A stretch of 64,000 bases of DNA, taken from assembly GCF_021266465.1 (NCBI RefSeq), contig NZ_CP089848.1, positions 2,046,001 through 2,110,000 on the forward strand. The letters are read 5' to 3'. The position numbers and the translations under genes are program-made. The notes beneath the pieces are model-generated. The model worked only from the letters and a program-made list of their open reading frames with translations. It was not told the DNA's origin and did not search any database. Source of the stretch: Paralcaligenes sp. KSB-10. Its GTDB lineage: Bacteria > Pseudomonadota > Gammaproteobacteria > Burkholderiales > Burkholderiaceae_B. Below, in pieces: positions 47,218-57,258 of this stretch; position 1 is the stretch's first letter; each line of letters starts with the position of its first letter.

Positions 47218-48075
47218 TCAGTCCAGCAAGCCTGCATCCCAGGCATGGACCTTTTGCTCTTGTTCTCCCAGGCCTTCAATGCCCAGGCGCACCACATCGC
47301 CGGCTTTCAGGTAAAGAGGCGGCTTCTGCCCCAGGCCGACGCCGGGCGGAGTGCCTGTGGAGATCAGGTCTCCGGGATAAAGCGTGGTGAACTGGCTGAT
47401 GTAGTGGACCAGATAGGCCACATTGAAAATCATGGTCTTGGTGCTGCCGTTCTGGAAACGCTTGCCATTGACGTCCAGCCACATGCCCAGGTTCTGGGGA
47501 TCGGCGATTTCGTCGGCGGTAACGAGCCACGGACCCACCGGTCCGAAGGTATCGCAGCCCTTGCCCTTGTCCCAGGTGCCGCCGCGTTCGATCTGGTATT
47601 CGCGCTCGGAGACATCATTTACCACGCAATAACCCGCCACATGCTTCAAGGCATCGTCCAGGCCGACATAGCGCGCCTTGGTGCCGATGACCACGCCAAG
47701 CTCGACCTCCCAGTCGGTCTTGACAGAGCCTTTGGGCATGACGATGGGATCTGTCGGGCCGGACGGCAAGGACCACTTGTTGAACAGGATAGGTTCCTTG
47801 GGTACTTCGGCCCCCGTCTCCGCGGCGTGATCGCTATAGTTCAAGCCTACGCAAATGAATTTTCCCAGGCCGGAGTACGGAACGCCGATACGGCCGGGGT
47901 TCGCCACGACCGGCAGGCTTGCAATGTCGATAGCCTGCAATGTTTTCAATTGTGCCGGGCTGAGGGTCCGGGCGTCGATATCGGACAGCTTGCCCGATAA
48001 ATCGCGTACTTTGCCCTGGGCATCGAGGCACCCGGGCTTTTCACTGCCGATTGGGCCATAACGTAATAATTTCAT
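47218..48075 (-). CDS. Fumarylacetoacetate hydrolase-family protein
   Basis: 285 aa. Starts MKLLRYGPIGSEKPG, the opening of the 2,4-diketo-3-deoxy-L-fuconate hydrolase/ureidoglycolate-lyase-like branch. Metal-site segments ELGVVIGTKARYV and GDLISTGTPPGVGLGQKP are present. Known members split 2,4-diketo acids into pyruvate and a second acid, here expected L-lactate. ATG at 48075 has AAGGAAG upstream. 24 bp after the SDR gene, which would supply the diketo acid. Other FAH enzymes act on aromatic ring-cleavage products, so the substrate is inference from the pair. Confidence 0.85.
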   Translation of the reverse strand: MKLLRYGPIGSEKPGCLDAQGKVRDLSGKLSDIDARTLSPAQLKTLQAIDIASLPVVANPGRIGVPYSGLGKFICVGLNYSDHAAETGAEVPKEPILFNKWSLPSGPTDPIVMPKGSVKTDWEVELGVVIGTKARYVGLDDALKHVAGYCVVNDVSEREYQIERGGTWDKGKGCDTFGPVGPWLVTADEIADPQNLGMWLDVNGKRFQNGSTKTMIFNVAYLVHYISQFTTLYPGDLISTGTPPGVGLGQKPPLYLKAGDVVRLGIEGLGEQEQKVHAWDAGLLD

Positions 48076-48099
48076 GATTCTTCCTTGTAAATACAAAAG

Positions 48100-48849
<750 letters not shown>

Positions 48850-48956
48850 TCACTCCAAGTACGATACTTCAAAGATGCGGCGCCCCATGCGCCCCACCCA
48901 TCCTGCCTGACGACGCGCACCCTGCCCGATTTGCCGGCGGGCGTGCGCCGCCTGTA

Positions 48957-49784
48957 TTACTTGCCGGCGCTCAACACATTTTCGGGCAAAGGAGAGCCAT
49001 GGTATTTCTCGTAAATACCATTCAATTTGCCGTTTTTCAGATTGGCGCGCACCCAGTTGTCGACCCAGGCTTTGAGTTCGGTGCTTTTCTTGTCCAGGCC
49101 GATACCCAGCATGGCCGTGGACAGCAAAATCTTGGATTCCATATTCTTGCCGGGCGACTTTTTATTGATCGCCTTGAGCAAAGGAGGCGCGGTGGCGAAA
49201 ATATCGCCCTGCCCGCTGGCCACCGCCGTAATCGAAGTCGCGTCGTCATCGAAGCGCAAAATATTGGTTCCGGGCAAGGCCTGCTTGGTAATGGCCAGAT
49301 CGTTGGTCGTGCCGCGGGTCGAAATGACGGTCTTGCCAACCAGATCTTTCAGCGACTTGATATTCATGCTTTTCGGGGCGCCCACCACGGCCTGGATGGC
49401 GGCGTAGGGCACGGAAAACGCCACTACTTTTTCACGCTCGGGAGTAATCGAGAAGCTCGCTATCACCAGGTCGGCTTTGTTGGTCAACAGGAACGGAACA
49501 CGATTGGCGCCAGTGGTGGGAACGATTTCGAGCTTTACACCCAGGTCTTTGGCCAGCAGCTCGGCGGTCTCGACGTCGGAGCCTATCGGCTTGAGCGTGG
49601 CATCCTTGGTGCCGAACGGCGGCGCGCCCAGGTCGATCGCAATACGAATCACTTTGTTGGCCTTGACCGTGCTCAAGTCGTTGGCCTGCGCCGACACGCT
49701 CGCCAGTCCCAGCAAGCCTGCCATGACACCGAACCCCAATGCGCGGGATACCGCTTTTTTTATACCTGTTTTATTCACATTCAT
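48957..49784 (-). CDS. ABC transporter periplasmic binding protein, PBPb type
   Basis: 275 aa, signal peptide about 1-34 (SAQAND). Third PAAT-type binding protein of the window, more diverged: GAPPFGTKDATLKPIGSD, ASFSITPEREKVVAFSVPY, RFDDDATS. Arg117 is present; the amino-group Asp is replaced by Ala199 (GDIFATAPP). First gene after the ATPase in the operon and the likely main receptor for the permeases at 50562-51904. Confidence 0.89.
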   Translation of the reverse strand: MNVNKTGIKKAVSRALGFGVMAGLLGLASVSAQANDLSTVKANKVIRIAIDLGAPPFGTKDATLKPIGSDVETAELLAKDLGVKLEIVPTTGANRVPFLLTNKADLVIASFSITPEREKVVAFSVPYAAIQAVVGAPKSMNIKSLKDLVGKTVISTRGTTNDLAITKQALPGTNILRFDDDATSITAVASGQGDIFATAPPLLKAINKKSPGKNMESKILLSTAMLGIGLDKKSTELKAWVDNWVRANLKNGKLNGIYEKYHGSPLPENVLSAGK

Positions 49785-49849
49785 AGTGACACTCTCCTTA
49801 TGGTGTTTATCCGGCTGTGCCGCAATGCCGCGGCACAGCCGGCGCCGAA

Positions 49850-50578
49850 CTACAAACCATTGCCCACGAAATCCTGCAATTCCTTGGTTGCCGGATTTTT
49901 GAGGATCTGGCTACTGCCTTCTTCCCAAACCAGCCCCTGGTGCATGAAAATGACACGACTGGCCAATTTATAGGCAAACGCCATCTCGTGCGTCACCAGA
50001 ACCATGGTCATGCCTTTGCTGGCCAGCCCTTCGATTACCTTGAGCACCTCGCCGGTCAGTTGGGGATCCAGGGCCGAGGTCACTTCATCGAACAACATGA
50101 GCTGGGGATCCATGGCCAGGGAACGGGCAATAGCCACCCGCTGCTGCTGCCCACCCGATAATTGCTCCGGATACGCGTCAATCTTGTCGACCAGGCCTAC
50201 TTGCACCAGCACGTCATGGGCCACCTCGCGGGCCTTGTGCCGGGACAGTTTCTTGACATGGATCAGAGCCAGAGTGATGTTTTGCAGCACCGTCAGATGC
50301 GGAAACAGGTTGTAGCTCTGGAACACAATCCCCACATCCTGGCGCAGGCCGCCCAGGTCGACACGATCACCGGTCAGCTCATGGCCGCATACGGTAATTT
50401 CACCTTCGTCTATTTTTTCCAGCCGGTCCATGCAGCGCAATGCCGTGCTTTTCCCCGACCCGCTCTGGCCGATCACGGCAACAATCTCGCCTTTGTGGAC
50501 AGACAGCGATATCCCCTTGAGAACGTGCTGATCGCCAAATCGCTTGTGCACATTCTTCAACTCAACTATGGGCGACAT
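49850..50578 (-). CDS. PAAT-type ABC transporter ATP-binding protein
   Basis: 242 aa. Walker A GQSGSGKST, signature LSGGQQQRVA and Walker B LMLFDEVTSALDP (with Val where Pro is usual). Pattern of GlnQ/HisP. Overlaps the permease gene by 17 bp. Energises import through the permeases encoded at 50562-51904. Confidence 0.92.
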   Translation of the reverse strand: MSPIVELKNVHKRFGDQHVLKGISLSVHKGEIVAVIGQSGSGKSTALRCMDRLEKIDEGEITVCGHELTGDRVDLGGLRQDVGIVFQSYNLFPHLTVLQNITLALIHVKKLSRHKAREVAHDVLVQVGLVDKIDAYPEQLSGGQQQRVAIARSLAMDPQLMLFDEVTSALDPQLTGEVLKVIEGLASKGMTMVLVTHEMAFAYKLASRVIFMHQGLVWEEGSSQILKNPATKELQDFVGNGL

Positions 50579-51209
50579 TCAGCCTCCTTTCCAGTTTCCG
50601 GCTCCAGCGAGACAGGGGGTAACAAATAACAAAATACAAAACGGCGGCGCAGCCAAAATAAAGAAATGGCTCGAACGTCGAATTGTTCAGAATCTTGGCG
50701 TTGTAGGACAGCTCGGCATAGCCGATGACCAACGATGCAATAGAGGTGTTCTTCACGATCTGCACCATGAAACCCACGGTGGGCGGGGTCGCAATGCGCA
50801 TGGCCTGCGGCAAAATGACCTTGACCATGCGCTGCAGGCGGCTCAGGCCCAGGCATTCGGCGGCCTCCCACTGATTCTTGGCAACCGATTGAAGGCAGCC
50901 GCGCCAGATCTCGCCGAAATAGGCGCTGGATTGAATGGTGAGCGCCAGCGTGGCGGCAAACAAGGCGGGCACGCTTGTCATGCCCAACAGATTCGGGCCG
51001 TAAAAACACACGCCCATCAGAACCAGCAAAGGAGTGCCTTGTATCGACTGAATATACAACGAGGCGGCGCCGCGCACCGCCCTCACGGGTGATATGCGCG
51101 ACAGCGCCACCAGCAGGCCCAGCAAGCCCGCAAAGACAAAAGTCAGGCAGGACAGCACCACCGTCCCCCACGCACCTTGCAGCAAATAGTCGAACTGTTG
51201 CGGATTCAT
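50562..51209 (-). CDS. PAAT-type ABC transporter permease
   Basis: 215 aa. Start 51209 (NPQQFDYLLQGAWGTVVLS) fits the family; the longer frame to 51530 only reads the opposite-frame sequence of the next gene. EAA-type loop WEAAECLGLSRLQRMVKVILPQAM. Five membrane helices expected. 11 bp behind the partner permease. Confidence 0.9.
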   Translation of the reverse strand: MNPQQFDYLLQGAWGTVVLSCLTFVFAGLLGLLVALSRISPVRAVRGAASLYIQSIQGTPLLVLMGVCFYGPNLLGMTSVPALFAATLALTIQSSAYFGEIWRGCLQSVAKNQWEAAECLGLSRLQRMVKVILPQAMRIATPPTVGFMVQIVKNTSIASLVIGYAELSYNAKILNNSTFEPFLYFGCAAVLYFVICYPLSRWSRKLERRLNVAHS

Positions 51210-51220
51210 TATGACTCGCT

Positions 51221-51904
51221 TTACAAGGAAGTGCCGAGCTTGCGGCGACGCACGAATACGCACTGCGCAACAAGCCAAAATACCGCGCGCACCAGCACCG
51301 ACAGGGCCAGATAAACCACCCACAGCACAATGAATACCTCGAAATTCCGAAAGGTATTGGCCTGCACCTGATTGGAAACCCCGAACAGCTCGTTGGCGCC
51401 CACTGCCGACAAGATACTGGTTACCAGCATCAGCAGGACATACTGGCTGGTCAGCGCCGGATAGACCCGTTCGACTGCGGGGCGCAAAATAATATGCCAA
51501 TACACCTGGGCGGGCGACAGGCCCAGGCATTCGGCAGCCTCGAGCTGCCCCTTGTGTATGGACTCGATTCCGGCGCGAACGATTTCGCAGGTGTACGCAC
51601 CGATATTGATCACCAGGGCCAGGATCGCGCCCGCCATGATCGGCATTCTGATGCCGATATTGGACATGCCGAATATCAGGAAATAACTCTGGATCAGCAA
51701 AGGCGTGTTGCGTATGACTTCAACATACGCCCCAACGACCTTGCGCAGCCACAACGGGCCGCCGGTGCGTGCGACGGCACACAAGACTCCCAGCACGAAC
51801 CCCACCAGCGTTGCCCAGAACGACATCTGCAAAGTAGTCCACGCGCCACTCAGAAACATGGGCCAATAAGCCAGCACACTTTGAAAATCAAACTCGTAAC
51901 TCAT
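51221..51904 (-). CDS. PAAT-type ABC transporter permease
   Basis: 227 aa, ATG at 51904 with AGGAG 5 bp upstream. Begins SYEFDFQSVLAYWPMFLSGAW and carries the EAA loop LEAAECLGLSPAQVYWHIILRP. First gene of a seven-gene minus-strand run (permease, permease, ATPase, binding protein, SDR, FAH, binding protein). Confidence 0.91.
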   Translation of the reverse strand: MSYEFDFQSVLAYWPMFLSGAWTTLQMSFWATLVGFVLGVLCAVARTGGPLWLRKVVGAYVEVIRNTPLLIQSYFLIFGMSNIGIRMPIMAGAILALVINIGAYTCEIVRAGIESIHKGQLEAAECLGLSPAQVYWHIILRPAVERVYPALTSQYVLLMLVTSILSAVGANELFGVSNQVQANTFRNFEVFIVLWVVYLALSVLVRAVFWLVAQCVFVRRRKLGTSL

Positions 51905-52306
51905 TCGACTCCTGCACAGTTGAACCTTATTGAGAGCGCGTAAATTTGCAGCCGACCGTGTTATTCCATTTCCAGACCAGCGGATTGCTCCGCAATGAAA
52001 CACTTCCGCAATGTTTTTATTTATAAAATTAATTTTGATATATAGAAAGCTATCCTAAGCCATGAACGGGTTGCCGATCAAGCAATAAACGCGTGGTTTT
52101 AATTAGGGCTTTCCCTAAATAGATGATTTATTTTTGCAGCAAAGCGATAGAATTCAGCCGATTTTCTTGTTATTTTATTTTTCTGATAAAAATAAATTTC
52201 TTATATGAAATTATTTCCGCTAAGATAATAGCCACGATAGAAAAAGCCAGGCTTTTGTACGTATCATTCAACACTCGGCCTTAACCGCGAACACCGGAAC
52301 ACATGT
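51905..52306. other. Intergenic control region, no gene
   Basis: 402 bp of AT-rich DNA between the permease start and the divergent iclR start. It contains TTAGGG-CTTT-CCCTAA (52103-52118) and an AT-only inverted repeat TTTATTTTT-CTGAT-AAAAATAAA (52174-52196). Either may serve the divergent promoters. No open frame is supported. Confidence 0.6.
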
Positions 52307-53146
52307 ATGGGCGGCACACAACACGACAAGACTCTCGACTCGCCACAGGAACCCAGGGAGAACGGAGCCCGCTACACCGCGCCCGCACTGGAAAAAGGCC
52401 TGGATATCCTGGAAGCGCTCAGCGAAAGTACCGAGGGCTATACCCTCAACGAGCTGTGCCAGGCCTTGGGCCGCAATGTGAACGAAATATTTCGCATGGC
52501 GGTTACCTTGCAGCGCCGCGGCTATATCCAGGCCGATCAGAATGACCGCTATACCCTGACTCTGAAAATGTTCCGGCTGGCGCATCGCCAGCAACCCATC
52601 AAGGCCTTGGTCGGTGCCGCCCTGCCTTTGCTGCACGAGCTGGCCGAACGCACACGGCAATCATGCCACTTGTCGATTTATCAGAATGGGCGTGTGGTGG
52701 TCATTGCGCAAGTCGATAGTCCGGAACGCTGGTCGTTCGGACTGAAGGTCGGCGTGGTCATGGGCCTGACCGATACCTCGTCGGGCCACGTTTTACTGGC
52801 CTATCAGGACGAAATCGAGCGCACACGCATGCTCAGCAGCCATATCAAAGTGGAGGGCGAGCTGGACATGGACCCCGGCCAGCTGTTTTCCCTGCTCAAA
52901 GAGGTGCGCGCCGACGGCTACGCATCGATGCCCAGCATCCAGACCCAGGGGGTCACCAATATTGCCTTTCCGATTCGCGGCATAGGCAGCCGCGTGGTTG
53001 CCGCCATCAACATTCCCCATATCGCGCGCATCGACGGCACACCCCGCCCCGACATTGCCCAAATAAAAGAAATCATGGCCAATATCTGCACCCGGCTCTC
53101 GACCCGCATAGGTTTCGACCCCAACTGGATGGACGCTCAAGGCTGA
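52307..53146 (+). CDS. IclR-family transcriptional regulator
   Basis: 279 aa. N-terminal winged helix (about 25-90; ALEKGLDILEALSES, YTLNELCQALGRNVNEIFRM) and C-terminal GAF-like effector domain (about 105-275; YASMPSIQTQGVTNIAFPI). Start at 52307; an ATG 4 bp earlier is in another frame. Divergent from the PAAT/FAH operon and convergent with the PaaY-like gene, so its target is most likely the transporter operon at 46.3-51.9 kb. Confidence 0.9.
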   Translation: MGGTQHDKTLDSPQEPRENGARYTAPALEKGLDILEALSESTEGYTLNELCQALGRNVNEIFRMAVTLQRRGYIQADQNDRYTLTLKMFRLAHRQQPIKALVGAALPLLHELAERTRQSCHLSIYQNGRVVVIAQVDSPERWSFGLKVGVVMGLTDTSSGHVLLAYQDEIERTRMLSSHIKVEGELDMDPGQLFSLLKEVRADGYASMPSIQTQGVTNIAFPIRGIGSRVVAAINIPHIARIDGTPRPDIAQIKEIMANICTRLSTRIGFDPNWMDAQG

Positions 53147-53151
53147 GCCGT

Positions 53152-53745
53152 TTACTCCCGCGGCGGATCGATCTCCGCCGAAGCAAGCCGGCGGCGGCCG
53201 GCTTCAGGCCGCGAAAGAGGATCCACCGCCTGCATGGTTTGCAAAGAGCGCCGCGCCAGGTGATGGTACTGCGCTGTGCCCCAGGTTTTCTGGGCAATTT
53301 CGTCGTCGCTCAGTTCCCGCAGGATGCGCGCGGGGGCCCCAACCACCAGATGGCGGGGAGGCACGAGCAGGCCGATTTTCACAAACGCCATGGCGCCAAC
53401 AATGCTGGACTCGCCAATAACGGCGCCATCCATGACTACCGCGTTCATGCCCACCATCGCATTGCGGGCAATGCGGCACCCGTGCAGCACGGCGCCATGG
53501 CCGATATGGCCATCGATCTCGACAACGGTGTCGGTCCCGGCCACGCCGTGCAGCACACAGGTATCCTGGACATTGCCGCCCTCCTCGATCACAATGCGCC
53601 CGAAATCGCCACGCAAGCTGGCCAAGGGCCCGATATAAACGCCCGGCCCGACAATCACATCGCCTATTAATACAGCGCTGGGATGCACGTAGGCGGAAGG
53701 ATCGACAACCGGCGTGATCCCGTTGATGGCATAGACTTTGAACAT
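53152..53745 (-). CDS. Gamma-carbonic anhydrase-like hexapeptide protein, PaaY type
   Basis: 197 aa. Left-handed beta-helix of hexapeptide repeats ([19 protein letters not shown] type), with metal-ligand histidines in [13 protein letters not shown]. The start at 53745 (FKVYAING) fits PaaY/CaiE proteins; GAGGGAAA lies upstream. PaaY is a thioesterase-like protein of phenylacetate catabolism, but no paa genes are here. Last gene behind livF; the role is unclear. Confidence 0.82.
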   Translation of the reverse strand: MFKVYAINGITPVVDPSAYVHPSAVLIGDVIVGPGVYIGPLASLRGDFGRIVIEEGGNVQDTCVLHGVAGTDTVVEIDGHIGHGAVLHGCRIARNAMVGMNAVVMDGAVIGESSIVGAMAFVKIGLLVPPRHLVVGAPARILRELSDDEIAQKTWGTAQYHHLARRSLQTMQAVDPLSRPEAGRRRLASAEIDPPRE

Positions 53746-53783
53746 CGGCTTTCCCTCTGGAATGCAAGGCGCGGAGCCCGCAC

Positions 53784-54506
53784 CTATTCCATGGCTTCCC
53801 ATTTTTCGGCACTTGCCCCGGCGAGCGCGCGAACCTGGTCCTCGTCCTTGGCAAACTCGGCGGCAGCCCCGGTATAGACGATATGCCCGTCATCGAGCAC
53901 ATAAGCGCGATCGGCTACTTCAACCGCCGCCCGCACGTTTTGCTCGATCAGCAGCACCGACATGCCTTCATTGCGGGCTGCGACAATGACCTTGAAAACA
54001 TTCTGCACAATCAGCGGCGCCAGGCCCTGCGATGGCTCATCCAGAACCAGCAGTTTGGGATTCAGCAGCAATGCCCGCGCAATGGCCAGCATTTCCTGCT
54101 CGCCGCCCGACAACTGGCGGCCTTTATTGTTCTTGCGCTCGGCCAGCCGGGGGAAGAGCTCATAGACCCGCGCGATCGTCCACGGCCCCGGGCGGTCCAT
54201 CGGAACCTTCAGGTTTTCTTCAACCGTGAGGTTGGCGAAAATGCGCCGCCCTTCCGGAACAAAACCTACCCCAAGCATGGCGATTCGATAGGGCGGCCAT
54301 TGCATCGCAGGCTGGCCCAGTATGCGTATGCTTCCCGTCTTCGCGGGGGTAAGCCCCACAATGCTGCGCAGCGTGGTTGACTTCCCGGCACCATTGCGTC
54401 CGAGCAAGGTTACCAGTTCGCCCTCTTCCACATACAGATCCACGCCCTTCAGAATATGGCTTTTCCCGTAGTATGTGTGAACCCCTTCGACCTCGAGCGC
54501 TTTCAT
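53784..54506 (-). CDS. livF: Branched-chain amino acid-type ABC transporter ATPase
   Basis: 240 aa. Walker [10 protein letters not shown], signature [10 protein letters not shown] and Walker [14 protein letters not shown], with the short C-terminus typical of LivF. Overlaps livG by 4 bp (ATGA). HAAT-family transporters of this type import leucine-like amino acids, but also amides, urea or aromatic acids. Confidence 0.92.
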   Translation of the reverse strand: MKALEVEGVHTYYGKSHILKGVDLYVEEGELVTLLGRNGAGKSTTLRSIVGLTPAKTGSIRILGQPAMQWPPYRIAMLGVGFVPEGRRIFANLTVEENLKVPMDRPGPWTIARVYELFPRLAERKNNKGRQLSGGEQEMLAIARALLLNPKLLVLDEPSQGLAPLIVQNVFKVIVAARNEGMSVLLIEQNVRAAVEVADRAYVLDDGHIVYTGAAAEFAKDEDQVRALAGASAEKWEAME

Positions 54507-55252
54507 GCCGCTTTCCCCAGGTAAGCAGTCTGGACCAGTTCGCTTGCCGCGATTTCGCTCGGCGTGCCTGCGTCGAGCACTGCGCCTTCCGCAAGCACCG
54601 TGATGCGGTCGGCAAGATTGAAAATGACGCGCATATCGTGCTCGACGAGCACGATAGTCAGGCTCTGCGATTTATGCAGCCTGCGAATCAGCAGCGCCGT
54701 GTTGTAGGTTTCCTGGTTGCCCATGCCGGCGGTGGGCTCGTCGAGCAGCAACAGCCGCGGCTTCAAGGCCAGCGACATCATGATTTCCGTGGCCCGTTGA
54801 TCGCCATGGGAGAGTTCCCCCACCAGCCTGTCGGCGTTTTCGGTCAGGCCGCCCAGCGCGATCAGTTCATCGACCCGTTCGCTGATCTGGGCGTTCTGAG
54901 CCCTCGGCAGCCAAAGCTTAAGCCGCAGCCCAAGAGCCAGTTCAACCGGGATGCGCAGGTTTTCGCGCACCGTCAGTTCCGGGAAAATCTCGGTAATCTG
55001 AAAGGTTCGCGCCATTCCCATTGCGACACGCTCATGCGGTGGAAGCAGCGTGATATCCTGGCCGTCGAACAGGATACGACCCGACGTCGGCTTGAAAAAC
55101 CCACTGATCAGGTTGAAAAAAGTTGTTTTGCCCGCGCCGTTGGGCCCGATCACTGCGTGCAGTTCGCCAGGCTCGACCATCAGGGAAACGCCATTGACGG
55201 CAACCAGGCTGCCAAAGTGCTGCGAGACATTTTCTACTTGCAACAGGCTCAT
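54503..55252 (-). CDS. livG: Branched-chain amino acid-type ABC transporter ATPase
   Basis: 249 aa. Walker A GPNGAGKTT; the signature reads LSHGDQRATEI rather than LSxGEQRxLEI, still within family variation. Walker B LLLLDEPTAGM. Shares 4-bp overlaps with livF and livM. Confidence 0.92.
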   Translation of the reverse strand: MSLLQVENVSQHFGSLVAVNGVSLMVEPGELHAVIGPNGAGKTTFFNLISGFFKPTSGRILFDGQDITLLPPHERVAMGMARTFQITEIFPELTVRENLRIPVELALGLRLKLWLPRAQNAQISERVDELIALGGLTENADRLVGELSHGDQRATEIMMSLALKPRLLLLDEPTAGMGNQETYNTALLIRRLHKSQSLTIVLVEHDMRVIFNLADRITVLAEGAVLDAGTPSEIAASELVQTAYLGKAA

Positions 55253-56196
55253 GACGACTTTCTCCGAATGAGGCCGAGCACACCCCTGGGGAAAAACAGC
55301 ACGACGAGTACAAAAAACACGCCTATAAAAAACATCCAGTTCTGGGTCTGGCTGGAAACGTAATCCTGCAACACCACGAAGATTGCGGCCCCCACCAGCG
55401 GCCCCCAGAAAGACCGCATGCCGCCAAGAACGGCCATGATCACAAAATTACCGGAAAGAGTCCAGTGCAAGGCACGGGGGTCGGTAAAATTGCTCAGCAG
55501 CGCATACAAGGTTCCCGCAACGCTTACGAAAAAACATGAAATCACAAAGGCGATCCAGATGTGCCGGTCTACGGGAATCCCCAGGAACCGGGCTCTGCGT
55601 TCGTTTTCGCGGATGGCAAGCAAGGTTCTGCCAAACGGGGAACGCAGTATCAGCGCCATGGCGCCCACGGCCACGGCAAAGACGGCAAGCACCATGTAGT
55701 AATAAGCCTTGTCGTTGCCCAGAATATCGATTTGGGTAAAGCCAAGATCGAGGGGCAGGCGCTTGAATCCGGTCAGGCCATCATCCCCCCCCGTGACCGA
55801 ACTCCAGCGGAACGCAATGAAGTAGAACACCTGGCCGATGGCGATCGTGACCATGGCGAAATAGATCCCGCGCAGCTTGACGATCAGGATGCCGACCAGC
55901 GCGGCGGCAGCGGTACCGACAAGAATGCCGACAAGAATACCGACCGGTGTGCTGGGAACCAGGTACTTCAGCGTCAGCCCCACACCATAAGCGCCCAAGC
56001 CGAAATAGGCGGCATGCCCGAAGGACAGCACCCCGGTGAAACCGAGCAGAAAATTCACGGACATCGCCGCCAGGCCCAGAACCAGCACACGCGTTGCAAG
56101 ATCCGTGTAGCCGCCGATCGGCACCATCCAGTAAGGCATGGTCAGCAGAGCAAGCCAGAGTATGGCAAGGGAAATAGCTTTGTTCTTGCGGTTCAC
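55249..56196 (-). CDS. livM: Branched-chain amino acid-type ABC transporter permease
   Basis: 315 aa, about ten membrane helices. Carries the LivM segment RSPFGRTLLAIRENERRARFLGIPV and NFLLGFTGVLSFGHAAYFGLGAY. Overlaps livH and livG by 4 bp each. Confidence 0.92.
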   Translation of the reverse strand: MNRKNKAISLAILWLALLTMPYWMVPIGGYTDLATRVLVLGLAAMSVNFLLGFTGVLSFGHAAYFGLGAYGVGLTLKYLVPSTPVGILVGILVGTAAAALVGILIVKLRGIYFAMVTIAIGQVFYFIAFRWSSVTGGDDGLTGFKRLPLDLGFTQIDILGNDKAYYYMVLAVFAVAVGAMALILRSPFGRTLLAIRENERRARFLGIPVDRHIWIAFVISCFFVSVAGTLYALLSNFTDPRALHWTLSGNFVIMAVLGGMRSFWGPLVGAAIFVVLQDYVSSQTQNWMFFIGVFFVLVVLFFPRGVLGLIRRKSS

Positions 56197-57062
56197 AGGG
56201 TCATTCCTTCTTCACCAAGCAGGCCGCGTGGCCTGACCAACAAAACAAGCGCCATCATCACGTAAATGACCGCCTCGGAGGCGGAGGGAAAAAACACCGT
56301 GGTCACTCCCGCCGCAACACCGATTAACAGACCACCCAGCAATGTTCCGGTCAGGCTGCCTATCCCGCCCACGATAATGGCCACGAAGCTGGGCATGATG
56401 AGTGAATCGCCGATGGTGGGCTGCAAGCCCAGCAGGCCGGCAGCAAGCACGCCGGCCAGGCCGGCAAAGAAAATGCCCAGCCCGAAATTGAGATTGCGCA
56501 GTACGCGTACATTCACGCCCAGTACCGAAACCATTTCAAGATCAAGCGTACCGGCACGAATGCGCATGCCAAGACGCGTGCGATTCAACACAAAGAACAA
56601 ACCAATGACGGCAACCGCAACCAGCGCAACCATGAACACACGATAGCCGGTCAGGAAGAAAAAGTACGTGCTCAAAGGCTGTGTGAGCCAACCGGGTATC
56701 TGGAAAGGCAAGCCTTGCGCGCCCCAGATAAACCGGATGGAATCTTCAAAAACATAGGCCAGGCCGAAAGTGAGCAGCAGGCTGTAGAGCGGATCGCGCC
56801 CGTAGCAATGGCGAATCAGTACGCGCTCGACCAGCAGGCCCAGGATTGCCGTAAGCACGGGGGCGACTATCAGCGCGCCCCAGAAACCAAGATAAGGAGC
56901 CAGCGTATAGGCAATGTAAGCGCCCAGCGCCAGGAAACCGCCATGGGCGAAATTGATGACACTGGTCAGATTGATGATCAGCGAAAGGCCCAGGGCCATC
57001 AAGGCATAGAAGGCACCTACGATCAAGCCGTTGAAAATATTGAAAAGAAGTAATTGAGTCAC
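56193..57062 (-). CDS. livH: Branched-chain amino acid-type ABC transporter permease
   Basis: 289 aa from a GTG at 57062 (TQLLLFNIFNGLIVGAFYAL) with AGGGA upstream; the open frame to 57116 is atypical. Contains NLTSVINFAHGGFLALGAY and TRLGMRIRAGTLDLEMVSVLGVN of LivH proteins. 196 bp after the binding-protein gene. Confidence 0.9.
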   Translation of the reverse strand: MTQLLLFNIFNGLIVGAFYALMALGLSLIINLTSVINFAHGGFLALGAYIAYTLAPYLGFWGALIVAPVLTAILGLLVERVLIRHCYGRDPLYSLLLTFGLAYVFEDSIRFIWGAQGLPFQIPGWLTQPLSTYFFFLTGYRVFMVALVAVAVIGLFFVLNRTRLGMRIRAGTLDLEMVSVLGVNVRVLRNLNFGLGIFFAGLAGVLAAGLLGLQPTIGDSLIMPSFVAIIVGGIGSLTGTLLGGLLIGVAAGVTTVFFPSASEAVIYVMMALVLLVRPRGLLGEEGMTL

Positions 57063-57258
57063 TTTGTATTCCCTTTCATGGCTCTCGCGCCGGACATAGA
57101 CAGCCGCTCGCGACAACAGATCGAGCGGCTAGATTTGAACGGGCAATGAGATGCATTCGATGACGGTTGTGCGCAATTGCCAGAATTGGACTCCATGCTT
57201 GGTCAAACAGGAAATTCCGGAACACCGCAGTGCATGCAGTGTCCCGGATGCCTATGTG

